From VRUE01 sp035693025 (GTDB taxonomy: Bacteria > Actinomycetota > Thermoleophilia > Solirubrobacterales > 70-9), in the NCBI GenBank assembly GCA_035693025.1, contig DASSHI010000026.1, positions 1 to 64,000 of the forward strand: 64,000 nt of DNA, given 5' to 3'. Both the position numbers and the translations under genes were made by a program. Below, piece by piece: positions 19,741 through 27,200 of this stretch. The stretch's first letter is position 1. Every line of letters begins with the position of its first letter. The notes beneath the pieces are model-generated. The model searched no databases and was not told the origin of the DNA. It was given only the letters and a program-made list of their open reading frames with translations.

Positions 19741-20889
19741 CTAGAAGTCGATGATCTGCAGGTCCAACGGCAATTGGCGGCGATGTGGACCGACCGGCTT
19801 GGGGTCGATCGCGGCGACGGCGCCGGCGGTCAGCGCATCGAGGTTGGTGACGCGGCCGCGGACGGCAAAGCCGGTGAAGCGGTAGGGCATTCCGTTGGAG
19901 GCCAGCGGCAGCGGGCCGTCCATGACGTGGAAGTGGAGGTGGGGCGCGTCGGAGTTGCCGCTGTTGCCGAGCAGGCCGAGCGGCTGGCCGGTCTGAACCC
20001 GCTGGCCCTTGCGGACCATGATGCTGCCCGGCTGCAGATGGGCGTAGAAGGCGAAACGGCCGTGGCCCATGTCGACGACGACGTGGTTGCCGCCGGCTTC
20101 CGCGGCGCCGATGTTTTTCGGGAAGCTGCCGGCGGGCGTCTCGGGGATGCCGTCGACGACGCCGACGACCCGGCCCTTGCTGGCCGAGTAGACCGTCGCG
20201 CCGAAGTAGGGGTAGCTGCTCAACAGGTCCGGCGCGCCGTCGACGATCCGGTTCGCCGCGGTCAGCTGGACGAAGTCGATCGCGAAGCGCTCTGCGACGT
20301 GGTTGGCGCCATTGACCGGCAGCACCGTGCCGCGGTGGGCGGTGAAGTCGGCGCAGCAGCCGTTGGCGACGACCCAGCCGGGGCCGCGCAGCGGCGGCGC
20401 AAGGACGACGGCGGGCCGCCTGATCACCGGGCTAGGCGCGGCCAGGTAGCGGTGCGCGTTGGCCGGGCTGGGATCGGATTCGACGATCGAGATCCGGTGC
20501 ACGATCCGCCGCGGCAGCTTCGCTTTGGCGGGGAAGCTGACGTCCATCACCACATAGGCGCCCTGGCCGCCGGCGAGCTCGCGGCCATTGCTCGAGCCGT
20601 AGGGAACCATCATTTCTGCCAGCCGCGCGCCGGCGAGCGAGCCGACCACCCTGCCGCCGGCGAGCGTCTGGATGCTACGCAGGGTGATCTTCGACGGCGC
20701 CCGGTTGGCGAGTTCGAGCTCGTAGGCGAGGTGCCGGCGGCCGTCGTCGGCGAGGACCGCTTCCGGGGTCGCGATCACCCGGGCGATGACCGGGGTGAGC
20801 ACCTCCTTGGGCGCGGCGCCCGCCGCCGGCGCCGCCCCGAGCGCGGCCAGCGCGACCGCCAGCGAAAGGATCGATGCCCGCAGCTTCAC
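19741..20889 (-). CDS. secreted M23-family metallopeptidase
   Basis: A ~382-residue exported protein. A signal peptide (KLRASILSLAVALAALGA) is followed by a beta-rich N-terminal domain and a LytM/M23 domain near the end with FAIDFVQL (first zinc ligands), GHGRFAFYAHLQPGSI, and HLHFHVMDG (His ligands). These enzymes usually cut peptidoglycan cross-links. The frame stays open to ATG 20973; GTG 20889 fits the signal peptide best, but no ribosome site settles it. Confidence 0.83.
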   Translation of the reverse strand: MKLRASILSLAVALAALGAAPAAGAAPKEVLTPVIARVIATPEAVLADDGRRHLAYELELANRAPSKITLRSIQTLAGGRVVGSLAGARLAEMMVPYGSSNGRELAGGQGAYVVMDVSFPAKAKLPRRIVHRISIVESDPSPANAHRYLAAPSPVIRRPAVVLAPPLRGPGWVVANGCCADFTAHRGTVLPVNGANHVAERFAIDFVQLTAANRIVDGAPDLLSSYPYFGATVYSASKGRVVGVVDGIPETPAGSFPKNIGAAEAGGNHVVVDMGHGRFAFYAHLQPGSIMVRKGQRVQTGQPLGLLGNSGNSDAPHLHFHVMDGPLPLASNGMPYRFTGFAVRGRVTNLDALTAGAVAAIDPKPVGPHRRQLPLDLQIIDF

Positions 20890-20992
20890 GCCGGGCAGGT
20901 TATTGATCGGCGGCGGCACCGGCTCCATCGGCCCGGCAGGCCCAACGCCAGTGCCCCCACCTGTCCGGAACATCTAGAATCGCCGTCCCCGA

Positions 20993-21078
20993 GCGGCTGT
21001 GGCGGAACTGGTAGACGCGCAAGCTTGAGGGGCTTGTGTCCTTTACGGGACGTGATGGTTCGACTCCATTCAGCCGCA
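20993..21078 (+). tRNA. tRNA-Leu (anticodon GAG)
   Basis: An 86-nt tRNA with acceptor stem GCGGCTG/CAGCCGC, a D arm with GGTAGACG, anticodon stem CAAGC/GCTTG and loop TTGAGGG (anticodon GAG), a long variable arm typical of Leu, and T loop GGTTCGACTCC. Discriminator A follows; CCA is not encoded. It is the insertion site of the element extending to 27738 and stays intact because the element supplies an identical 3' half. Confidence 0.96.
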
Positions 21079-21081
21079 CTG
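21022..21081 (+). repeat. att core, left copy (tRNA-Leu 3' half)
   Basis: Sixty bases from the anticodon stem to 3 nt past the tRNA are identical to 27679-27738, in the same orientation. Such a long identity block covering a tRNA 3' end is the standard footprint of tyrosine-integrase insertion. Confidence 0.95.
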
Positions 21082-21082
21082 G

Positions 21083-21105
21083 AAACCCCCGCATGTCGGG
21101 GGTTT
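21083..21105 (+). terminator. terminator after tRNA-Leu
   Basis: AAACCCCC, a 7-nt loop, GGGGGTTT forms an 8-bp hairpin starting 5 nt after the tRNA. It lies just inside the integrated element, so it was supplied by the insertion. Confidence 0.75.
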
Positions 21106-21121
21106 CTGCGTTAGAGGCCGA

Positions 21122-21400
21122 TCAGCGCCTCCGTTCGATTCCGGCCCGTGCGCCAGTCGGTGCGCCAGTCCGGTGACGTCCAGACACCTTGCTTTTGCTG
21201 TGATGCTGCCGCGAACCGACGATGGCCGACCTAAAGGCGTGATTCAGCAACGACGTGATCTGCGCCTCGCGCTCCTTGACGGCCTGTTCGATGACGGCTG
21301 CGCTGAAGTGGGGGGCGAAGTAGAGGCAAGCGGCGACAAGGACGGCAACAAGGCGCGGCCAGAACAACCTTGCGATTCCTAGGGCTTCCAAAACTTCCAT
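21122..21400 (-). CDS. possible small membrane protein
   Basis: A 92-residue frame with one hydrophobic segment (FWPRLVAVLVAACLYFAP, about residues 14-31) and a basic tail. It is the only coding candidate between the integrase and the tRNA. The tail is translated from the integrase arm-site repeats (21148-21170), which weakens it. No family recognised; coding status is uncertain. Confidence 0.35.
   Translation of the reverse strand: MEVLEALGIARLFWPRLVAVLVAACLYFAPHFSAAVIEQAVKEREAQITSLLNHAFRSAIVGSRQHHSKSKVSGRHRTGAPTGARAGIERRR
21148..21170 (+). repeat. paired integrase arm-type sites, left end
   Basis: GTGCGCCAGTC occurs twice with a 12-bp period (21148-21158 and 21160-21170), followed by CAGACACC at 21181. 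The same pair recurs at the right end (27567-27588). Position and pairing suggest arm-binding sites for the element's integrase. Confidence 0.65.
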
Positions 21401-21440
21401 CGCCTAAGCGTAGGACGCGGACCTGCGGCAAATCGGACAG

Positions 21441-22625
21441 TCAGGCGGCGGTCCGCGCCGAGACCATGTAGGCATCGACCAGCTGGCGGGCATGATCGCG
21501 AGCCCCCGGCATCAGGTGCCCGTAGCGCGAGAACGTCTCCTCAATGGTCCCGTGGCCCATGAACTCCTGAATCGCCTTGGCATTGACACCGGCATCGATC
21601 AGGAGCGAAGCGAAGGTGTGGCGACACTCGTGGAGCGTCATCGGCGACACCAGGACGGCCTCTCGGTCGTCTGTTGTCGCCGCCTCGCACTCGGCGGCGT
21701 TGACGGTTTCCCACGCGCGCTTGGCGCGCTTGTCAACGGCCGACGGCGCAAAAGGAAGGTCGGTACCGCGTCCGAAAGCAAGATCGGTGCCGTTAGCCAG
21801 ATCGAGTGCCTCAAGATGGCCACGCAACACGCCGAGGACGGGCACGGTCCGCGTTCCGGCTCGCGACTTCGGAGAGATCGGTCCCTCATGTTGGTCCCAG
21901 GAGCGCTCTACAGTGATCTCGCCGCGCTTGAGATCGATGTCGCAGCACCTGAGCGCCTGTAGCTCGCCACGCCGCAGGCCCGCGTAGAACGCCGTCGCCC
22001 AGATCGGCCGATCTGAATCCGGCAGCGCGGCCAGGAGCCGTGCTGCTTCGCTCGCCGTCGCGATCCGCTCGCGCCGTCCTCGGGCGACGGGAAGATCGAC
22101 TTCCCGGGTCGGATTGACCGAAACAAGCTCCCGTCGCACAGCGTGGCGATAGATCGCTTGGAACGGCTTGATCGTATTGCGGATCGTGCTCGATGCGAGC
22201 CCTTCCGTCAGCATCTCGTCGACGAATCCCTGTACATCCGCTCGCGTCAACTCCGCAAGGCGAACATGCCCGAACTTTGGCAGCCCGCGCAGCGAAAGGA
22301 CTCGACCGTATTCGCGCAGAGTGCCGGGCTTGTAGAGATGGCCGGACCGATCCCGAACGGCTCCAGTGCGAGCAGCTCCCAGCCACAGCCACGCCGCCTG
22401 CTCCAGAGTGATGGCGGACGGTGAGCGCAACTGCCCTGACTCCGCCTCGGCGAGCGCGTCCCTGCGCCACGCCTTCGCCTCCGACTCTCGGACGAAGCTG
22501 CGCCGCAGCTTGCGCCCCTCGCGAGCGATGTAGACAGACGCCTCCCACCCCGCCTTGCAGTTGCAGCGCCCGCCCTTGCGGGCGCTGCAACCCTTGGAGT
22601 GGCGCTTCCTGATCCCTTCGGCCAT
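21441..22625 (-). CDS. tyrosine site-specific integrase
   Basis: A 394-residue recombinase. The N-terminus is a basic, Cys-containing arm-binding region (RHSKGCSARKGGRCNCKAGW), then a SAM-like core-binding domain (LTRADVQGFVDEML), then the catalytic domain with Arg in AGLRRGELQAL, HECRHTF with His and Arg, MGHGTIEETFSRYGH with the second His and the nucleophilic Tyr. All catalytic residues are present, so the enzyme should be functional. It faces the tRNA and overlaps the upstream regulator by 1 nt, so integrase level is probably tied to the regulatory operon. Confidence 0.95.
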   Translation of the reverse strand: MAEGIRKRHSKGCSARKGGRCNCKAGWEASVYIAREGRKLRRSFVRESEAKAWRRDALAEAESGQLRSPSAITLEQAAWLWLGAARTGAVRDRSGHLYKPGTLREYGRVLSLRGLPKFGHVRLAELTRADVQGFVDEMLTEGLASSTIRNTIKPFQAIYRHAVRRELVSVNPTREVDLPVARGRRERIATASEAARLLAALPDSDRPIWATAFYAGLRRGELQALRCCDIDLKRGEITVERSWDQHEGPISPKSRAGTRTVPVLGVLRGHLEALDLANGTDLAFGRGTDLPFAPSAVDKRAKRAWETVNAAECEAATTDDREAVLVSPMTLHECRHTFASLLIDAGVNAKAIQEFMGHGTIEETFSRYGHLMPGARDHARQLVDAYMVSARTAA

Positions 22626-22969
22626 CAGGATTCGCCCCTGACGAGCCGTTCGGCTCGGCGGTCATGCTCTTCCAACTCCTCGCGGGCTTCACGGGCTAGC
22701 TGCGCTGCCTCGGAGACCTCGAACGATCCAAGCTGGACCTCTCCCGGCGTCCACTCGATGCCGTCGAGCAACTCGGCGGCGGGAACGCCGAGCGCACCCG
22801 CGAGCTTGACCACGGTGTCGATCCGTGGCATCCGTTCGCCGCGCTCAAGGAGACCTATCTCGCTGCGATGAAGGGAGGCGCGGATGGCGGCCTCTTCCTG
22901 GGAGAGGCCCACGCGCTTGCGGGCTGCCTTCAGGTTGTTACCGACGCGGACCGCGAGCGGGTTAGGCAT
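22625..22969 (-). CDS. XRE-family HTH regulator (first paralogue)
   Basis: A 114-residue protein. The HTH covers about residues 8-65 (LKAARKRVGLSQEEAAIRAS, EIGLLERGERMPRID). A helical acidic/basic tail follows. The segment GIEWTPGEV after the HTH matches GISWRPGKV in the next upstream gene, showing tandem paralogy. It overlaps the integrase start (TGATG) and is probably a repressor of the element. Confidence 0.85.
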   Translation of the reverse strand: MPNPLAVRVGNNLKAARKRVGLSQEEAAIRASLHRSEIGLLERGERMPRIDTVVKLAGALGVPAAELLDGIEWTPGEVQLGSFEVSEAAQLAREAREELEEHDRRAERLVRGES

Positions 22970-23294
22970 CGCGGGCCTCCCCGTCCTCGGTCCCGTCGCC
23001 TCGACCCGGCCCCGAAGCGGCCGAGAAAGTGAACGACCCCGCTCTCGTCACGACCTTGCCCGGCCTCCAGGAGATGCCCTCAAAGAGCGGGCACTCGATG
23101 CGGACGCCGATACCGGCGGCGAGTTTGACCAGGGTGTCGATGCGTGGGGTGCGTTCGCCTCGCTCCAACAGGCCGACCTCGGTTCGATGAAGCGAGGAGC
23201 GCAGGCCGACCTCTTCCTGGGAGAGGTCGGCCCGCTCGCGGATGCGACGCAGGTTGGCGCCGAAGCGCCTGGCTACTTCGCTGGCCTCTCTCAT
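22962..23294 (-). CDS. XRE-family HTH regulator (second paralogue)
   Basis: A 110-residue protein from ATG 23294; a longer open frame upstream reads through the preceding gene and is rejected. HTH: LRRIRERADLSQEEVGLRSS and EVGLLERGERTPRID, then GIGVRIECPLFEGISWRPGK. The HTH core is nearly the same as in the downstream paralogue, with which it overlaps by 8 nt. Two related regulators in one operon recall CI/Cro-like pairs, but they are co-directional. Confidence 0.82.
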   Translation of the reverse strand: MREASEVARRFGANLRRIRERADLSQEEVGLRSSLHRTEVGLLERGERTPRIDTLVKLAAGIGVRIECPLFEGISWRPGKVVTRAGSFTFSAASGPGRGDGTEDGEARDA

Positions 23295-23296
23295 CG

Positions 23297-23590
23297 CTAG
23301 GCCGCCAAGGACCAGTAGACGAGAGCAGCGCGGGCCGGCAGGACGAATCCGCATTTGCAATGCAGCAGCCCCGCGCCGACCAGTTCGCGGATCGCCCGCT
23401 CGACCGCGTCCTCGCTCTTGAAGTCGGTCTCCCCCGCGTTCATCGCGCTGGAGACCTCGGGGATCGTGAGCTGGTGGTCGGGATACTCGTCCAGGAGGAA
23501 GGCCAGGACGGCCCACTGGACCTGCCTGTCTTCACCTTGAGGGGAAGAGGGATCGGGGATCGCCCGATCCGTAGGGTTCTGATCAGCCAT
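23297..23590 (-). CDS. small winged-helix-like protein
   Basis: A 97-residue protein from ATG 23590, preceded by an AAGGAGG ribosome site. It has an acidic leader, then WAVLAFLLDEYPDHQLTIPE, EDAVERAIRELVGAGLL and CKCGFVLPARAAL, which suggests a winged helix-turn-helix with a beta wing and two close Cys. No named family. It starts the XRE-XRE-integrase operon (2-nt gap to the next gene) and is likely a regulator of it. Confidence 0.65.
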   Translation of the reverse strand: MADQNPTDRAIPDPSSPQGEDRQVQWAVLAFLLDEYPDHQLTIPEVSSAMNAGETDFKSEDAVERAIRELVGAGLLHCKCGFVLPARAALVYWSLAA

Positions 23591-23653
23591 GAGGAGCACA
23601 GCCTCCTTGTGGTCAGGCGGCCCGTCGTGTTGAGGCACGTCGGGTCGCCGATT

Positions 23654-23697
23654 TCTCTTTTCAAAGAGAGTAACAGCAGCGTCGAGAAAACTTCGAC
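23654..23697. promoter_or_regulatory. two operator-like palindromes of the element's regulatory operon
   Basis: TCTCTTTTCAAAGAGA (23654-23669) is a 16-bp palindrome and GTCGAGAAAACTTCGAC (23681-23697) is an imperfect one. Both lie in the 112-bp AT-richer gap ahead of the 97-residue winged-helix gene, where its promoter must be. They are likely sites for the XRE regulators encoded just downstream. Confidence 0.55.
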
Positions 23698-23702
23698 AGT
23701 CG

Positions 23703-23900
23703 CTACTTGCCAGCGATGATCTGCGCGATCCGGCTGCGGTGCAGGCCGACCTCGTCGCCGATGTCGCGCAGCGAAAGTCCTGCCTTCTGTGCGTCAGCGA
23801 AGGCCCTGCGGCGCGCTTTGTGGGCGGCACTTTGTTCGCGCTCGAACCGCTCCTGGGCCTCTCTGGCCGCCCGACGAGCCTTCTGTTTGGCATCGGCCAT
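23703..23900 (-). CDS. small helix-turn-helix protein
   Basis: A 65-residue protein: a strongly charged helix (residues 1-40, rich in Lys, Arg, Glu, Ala) then an HTH, AGLSLRDIGDEVGLHRSRIA, close to the C-terminus. The second half resembles sigma-factor or resolvase-type HTHs. It probably acts in control of the element. Family unknown. Confidence 0.65.
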   Translation of the reverse strand: MADAKQKARRAAREAQERFEREQSAAHKARRRAFADAQKAGLSLRDIGDEVGLHRSRIAQIIAGK

Positions 23901-23964
23901 GCATGGCAGCCTAGAAGCTGGATGTCGCCCACGGCGTCACCCGCGCCACGCTGGCCCACCCCGT

Positions 23965-24198
23965 TCACGAAATGGCCCGGAGCGCCCGCTCGGCGTTCTC
24001 CGCCGCCCAGCGTTCAAGCTCCGAGACCGGGACAAGCCGCTTGCGGCCGCGCCGGATCAGACGCAGCTCCGGCGCGACGTTCTCGTCGAAGAAGTCCGGG
24101 CCGACGCCGATAGCGGCTGCGGCCTCCGGTGGGGTCAGCGCGATCCTTGGGATGGAGACCGCGAGCTTCCTAGCCACGCTCCCTCCCGGTACCTGCAT
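23965..24198 (-). CDS. Xis-like / MerR-type DNA-binding protein
   Basis: A 77-residue protein with the excisionase pattern: LTPPEAAAAIGVGPDFFDEN, then LRLIRRGRKRLVPVSELERW. Such small winged-helix proteins act as recombination directionality factors or bind the element's origin. GTG 24177 is an alternative start. It lies beside the palindrome block, so it may bind there. Confidence 0.72.
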   Translation of the reverse strand: MQVPGGSVARKLAVSIPRIALTPPEAAAAIGVGPDFFDENVAPELRLIRRGRKRLVPVSELERWAAENAERALRAIS

Positions 24199-24437
24199 CC
24201 GCTTTGCGTCGTTGCCCCACTGCCGACAAGACGCATCTACCGGCGACTTCGATACCCCCCGACCCGGCTACTTAAGCCATCGACGCCTCCCGCCACTCCG
24301 TGCCAATGACCTCCGGCCCGCCGCCCCTCCCTACTTCTAAAACCCCGGTCCCGATCACACGAACCCCTCCTCTGACCTCATCCCAACCCCCCGCTTGGAC
24401 CCCCTGGACCCGCCTCCGACCGAACCCTCGCCCAGCT

Positions 24438-24579
24438 CAGACGCCCGCCGCCGCTTCGCTTTTTGGGTTGTGCCCGACTCCGTAGCTGACCACGTGCGCA
24501 TCACATCGTGTGTGTGCGTGGTCAGCTACGGACAAAGGGCTCATCCCGCTCTGCAAAGCGAAGCGGCGGCGGGCGTCTG
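24438..24579. repeat. 142-bp large palindrome with 25-bp perfect arms
   Basis: The outer arms 24438-24462 and 24555-24579 are exact inverse complements over 25 bp. An inner pair, TCCGTAGCTGACCACG (24479-24494) and its inverse (24517-24532), is exact over 16 bp. The centre (24495-24516) is itself a loose dyad. The whole can form a long two-step stem or cruciform. Confidence 0.92.
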
Positions 24580-24657
24580 TTTCGGGGTTTTCACCGCCCT
24601 TTTTGCCGCCCCGTCGCCGGGTCCGGCCAACCGGGTAACTCCGCCTGTTGCGCTGCC

Positions 24658-24764
24658 GACCTACCAGCAGCACAGCGCCGGATCACCGGCAGTCAAGGGC
24701 GCTTTGCGTCCGACCCCGCAGGGGTTGACGACCGGTGATCCAGTGCTTCAATCGCAGGTAGGTC
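24658..24764. repeat. 107-bp second palindrome
   Basis: GACCTACC (24658-24665) pairs with GGTAGGTC (24757-24764), and GGATCACCGG (24680-24689) with CCGGTGATCC (24732-24741). A small apical hairpin CCCC-GCA-GGGG lies at 24714-24724. It ends 68 bp before the DUF262 start. Confidence 0.88.
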
Positions 24765-24832
24765 AGCGGGCCGAACCGCGCGTACTCAACCGAAACCCCT
24801 TCAAGCTGCCCAATCGATAGCGTGAACCAACC

Positions 24833-25968
24833 ATGAGCGCAGATCAGCCCACCGAGATCCCGCCCACCCAAGAGGAAATACTCGACGAAGAGCTAGACGA
24901 CGACGAACGGGATGCCCTCGAGGAACCTGATCCCGATCCAGAGCCCGTTAGCTATACCGGGACCGACTTCGATGTCGAGGGGCTCGTGCGTCGACTTGAT
25001 CGAGACGACATCCTTATTCCGACGTTTGGCCGCACAGATGAAGCGATGGACACGGACCGATTTCAGCGAAGGTTTGTCTGGGGTCGGCCGCAGATGGATC
25101 GTTTCATTGAGTCACTGCTGCTTGGCTATCCGATTCCCGGGATATTTCTCGTCCAGCAGGCGGACCGCACTTACTTGGTGCTAGACGGGCAACAACGCCT
25201 TCGAACCCTCGCTGATTTCTACGCCGGAACACATGCCGGAAAAGACTTCAAGCTTGAGTCTGTCGGCGAACGCTTCAAGTCACTGACCTACGACACTCTC
25301 TCTCCCGAGCAAAAGCGAACGCTTGACAATACGTTCATTCAGGCAACGATCGTCAAAACGGACGGGACCCCGGCGTCGCTTGATGCCGTCTACCAAGTCT
25401 TTGAGCGACTTAACTCTGGGGGAACGCAACTAACGGCGCACGAGATACGGGTTGCGCTTACGCCGGACCATTCATCGAGTTTTTGCGGGAGCTAAACAGC
25501 ACCACGTCATGGCGGGAGCTATACGGCTCAGAGTCGAAACGATTGAAGGATCAGGAGCTACTCCTGCGTATTGTCGCGCTTCAGGTTGCGCCTGGAACGT
25601 ACAAACGTCCTCTGAAAAAATTTCTTAATGAGTTTGCTGCCAAGCATCGATTCTTGGATGATCTGCCCGCAGACTCGCTTCGCGCGCAAATCGAGCAATC
25701 AGCCGAGCTACTCATGAACGGCCCCGGACCCGGGGCACTCCGCCTACGAGGTGGCCAGGTCAATGCGGCGCTCACCGAGGCGGTCTTCATTGGACTCATG
25801 CGACGCCTCGAAGCGGGCGATCCACCTCAGGCGGAGGAAATCCAAACGGCGCTAGAGAAGATGCTCATGGACGAGGGGTTCATCACGGCCATCTCAAGAG
25901 CAACCGCCGACGAGGAGAGCGTCCGTACGCGCCTCGCGGTCGCGACCCAGGCTTTTGCCGTCAACTAG
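24833..25968 (+). pseudogene. DUF262 (ParB-like) protein with a frameshift
   Basis: Two overlapping frames together encode one DUF262 protein. The first (24833-25495, 220 aa) has an acidic leader, TDRFQRRFVWGRPQMDRFIE and the DUF262 signature LVLDGQQRLRTLADFY, then FERLNSGGTQLTAHEIRVAL. The expected continuation, YAGPFIEFLRELN..WRELYG, is in the next frame and leads into 25483-25968. Adding one T near 25451 (GCGCTTACG to GCGCTTTACG) would restore a ~378-aa protein. DUF262 is the NTP-dependent half of GmrSD-type restriction systems. Here no HNH/DUF1524 domain follows; a HEPN gene does. The shift may be a true mutation, a recoding site or a sequence error. Confidence 0.82.
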
Positions 25969-26482
25969 CCACCCGTCCTATCCGGCAGTCCGATGGCCGC
26001 CGCTTTCAGTCACGAGATTGCAAGAGGCGCTAGACGAGCTTTCTCAGCTCGTCGATCAAGTCAAACGAAGCGGAGACAACGAGACCGAAGCTAGCTGGCT
26101 CGCACGTCTTCTAGTAGTGCGAAGCTGCGGCTACTTGGAGCAAGTTGTCGATGAGGTTGGCCGGGAGCTAATGCAACAGCGATCCGGAGGGGTTGTCCGC
26201 AGCTTCTCTCAGTCCTGGCTGCCATCCCACAGGAATCCCTGGCCCGACCGGCTAGTCGAATGGGTTAGCCGCTTCGACACTAGTTGGTCCGCAGAGCTAT
26301 GGGAGCTACTAGATGAAGACGATGAACGCCTGCGCCGCGAGCTGTCGTTTTTGGTAGATCGACGCAACCGAATTGCCCACGGGCTTAACGAGGGAATCGG
26401 CGTTCGCAAGGCACTCGACCTTCAAGGCGTTGCGGGGGAGGTCGCCGACTGGTTCATCCGACGCTTTAATCCGAATCGCTGA
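25955..26482 (+). CDS. HEPN-domain protein (MAE_28990/MAE_18760-like), predicted RNase
   Basis: A ~175-residue helical protein. Near the C-terminus DRRNRIAHGLN is the R-x4-H HEPN motif that forms the RNase active site in dimers. The N-terminal helices (LQEALDELSQLVDQVKRSG, LVVRSCGYLEQVV) fit the MAE_28990/MAE_18760 group. The frame opens at TTG 25955 and overlaps the end of the DUF262 frame by 14 nt; an internal start near 26014 is possible. Overlap with DUF262 suggests a paired defence or toxin module in which DUF262 controls the RNase. Confidence 0.75.
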   Translation: MPSTSHPSYPAVRWPPLSVTRLQEALDELSQLVDQVKRSGDNETEASWLARLLVVRSCGYLEQVVDEVGRELMQQRSGGVVRSFSQSWLPSHRNPWPDRLVEWVSRFDTSWSAELWELLDEDDERLRRELSFLVDRRNRIAHGLNEGIGVRKALDLQGVAGEVADWFIRRFNPNR

Positions 26483-26587
26483 GCCCAGAGCCCGCGAGAG
26501 GCTCGGCGCTGCGCCTGCGCCTTATAACAACGTGTCCTCGGCAATGCGCAATCAAGAAGCCAAACTCAAGCATCCTGCGCCGCTACC

Positions 26588-26791
26588 ATGACCCTCATGT
26601 CCCATGCGACGAAAGCCAAGAAGTCCGCAGCTCAGCGGCGTGCTGCGGCGGTAGAGCGGACGAGCGGGATGTTCGCCCACCTGGCGCCGGGCGTCAGCTT
26701 GGCCGACGAGTTGGTCGCCGACAGGCGCGCGGAAGTGCGCGCCGAGGAACAGGCCGACGAAGCAGAGCGTCGGCGCAGTGGCCGAGCCTAG
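26588..26791 (+). CDS. VapB-like antitoxin
   Basis: A 67-residue, highly charged, Ala/Arg/Glu-rich protein. The C-terminal part (GVSLADELVADRRAEVRAEE) resembles the disordered toxin-binding tail of VapB antitoxins. ATG 26597 is an alternative start. It overlaps the PIN toxin by 14 nt, the usual antitoxin-toxin arrangement. Confidence 0.7.
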   Translation: MTLMSHATKAKKSAAQRRAAAVERTSGMFAHLAPGVSLADELVADRRAEVRAEEQADEAERRRSGRA

Positions 26792-27200
26792 AGCCGAGGC
26801 ACCGGCAGCCGTCCTCGACGCTTCGGCGCTGCTGGCCCATCTGAACGACGAGGACGGGGCATCCGCCGTTCGCGAGGCGATGAAAGCCGGTGCGGCGATC
26901 AGCGTCGCCAATTGGGTTGAGGTCTTGTCGAAGCTCGCTGAGCGCGGCGAGGATCCCGGCGTCGCTGCGGCCGAGATGAGAGGCGCTGAACTTATCGGCC
27001 AAGCCGTCTCAATTGAGCCGATCACCGACGATGACAGCATTGAAATCGCTCGACTGCGACCAGCCACCAAAGGACAGGGTCTCTCGCTTGCAGACCGCGC
27101 ATGCTTGGTGCTCGCTCAGCGCCTCGAAGTTCCCGCGCTCACAACCGATGGCGAATGGGCCAAGGCCAAGGTCAAGACCGAGGTTCAGCTAATCCGCTGA
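26778..27200 (+). CDS. VapC-like PIN-domain toxin
   Basis: A 140-residue PIN ribonuclease with GTG start. Acidic residues expected for Mg2+ binding are present: D in AVLDASALLA, E in NWVEVLSKL, D in LSLADRACLVL and D in LTTDGEWAK. It likely cleaves a tRNA or rRNA when the antitoxin is lost, and may keep the element in the population. Confidence 0.85.
   Translation: MAEPRAEAPAAVLDASALLAHLNDEDGASAVREAMKAGAAISVANWVEVLSKLAERGEDPGVAAAEMRGAELIGQAVSIEPITDDDSIEIARLRPATKGQGLSLADRACLVLAQRLEVPALTTDGEWAKAKVKTEVQLIR

Larger units (their letters stand above)
24199..24832. other. 634-bp non-coding block with two large palindromes and a C-rich strand
   Basis: No convincing gene lies here. About 24290-24437 is strikingly C-rich and G-poor on the plus strand. 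Two big inverted repeats follow at 24438-24579 and 24658-24764 (separate entries). The start of the DUF262 gene follows at 24833. The arrangement resembles a replication, transfer or packaging site or a long structured leader; which one cannot be told from sequence. Confidence 0.6.

Noticed and set aside
24437..24673. Open frames across the large palindromes
   Set aside because: They read through inverted repeats, have no ribosome site and the translations have no protein-like pattern.
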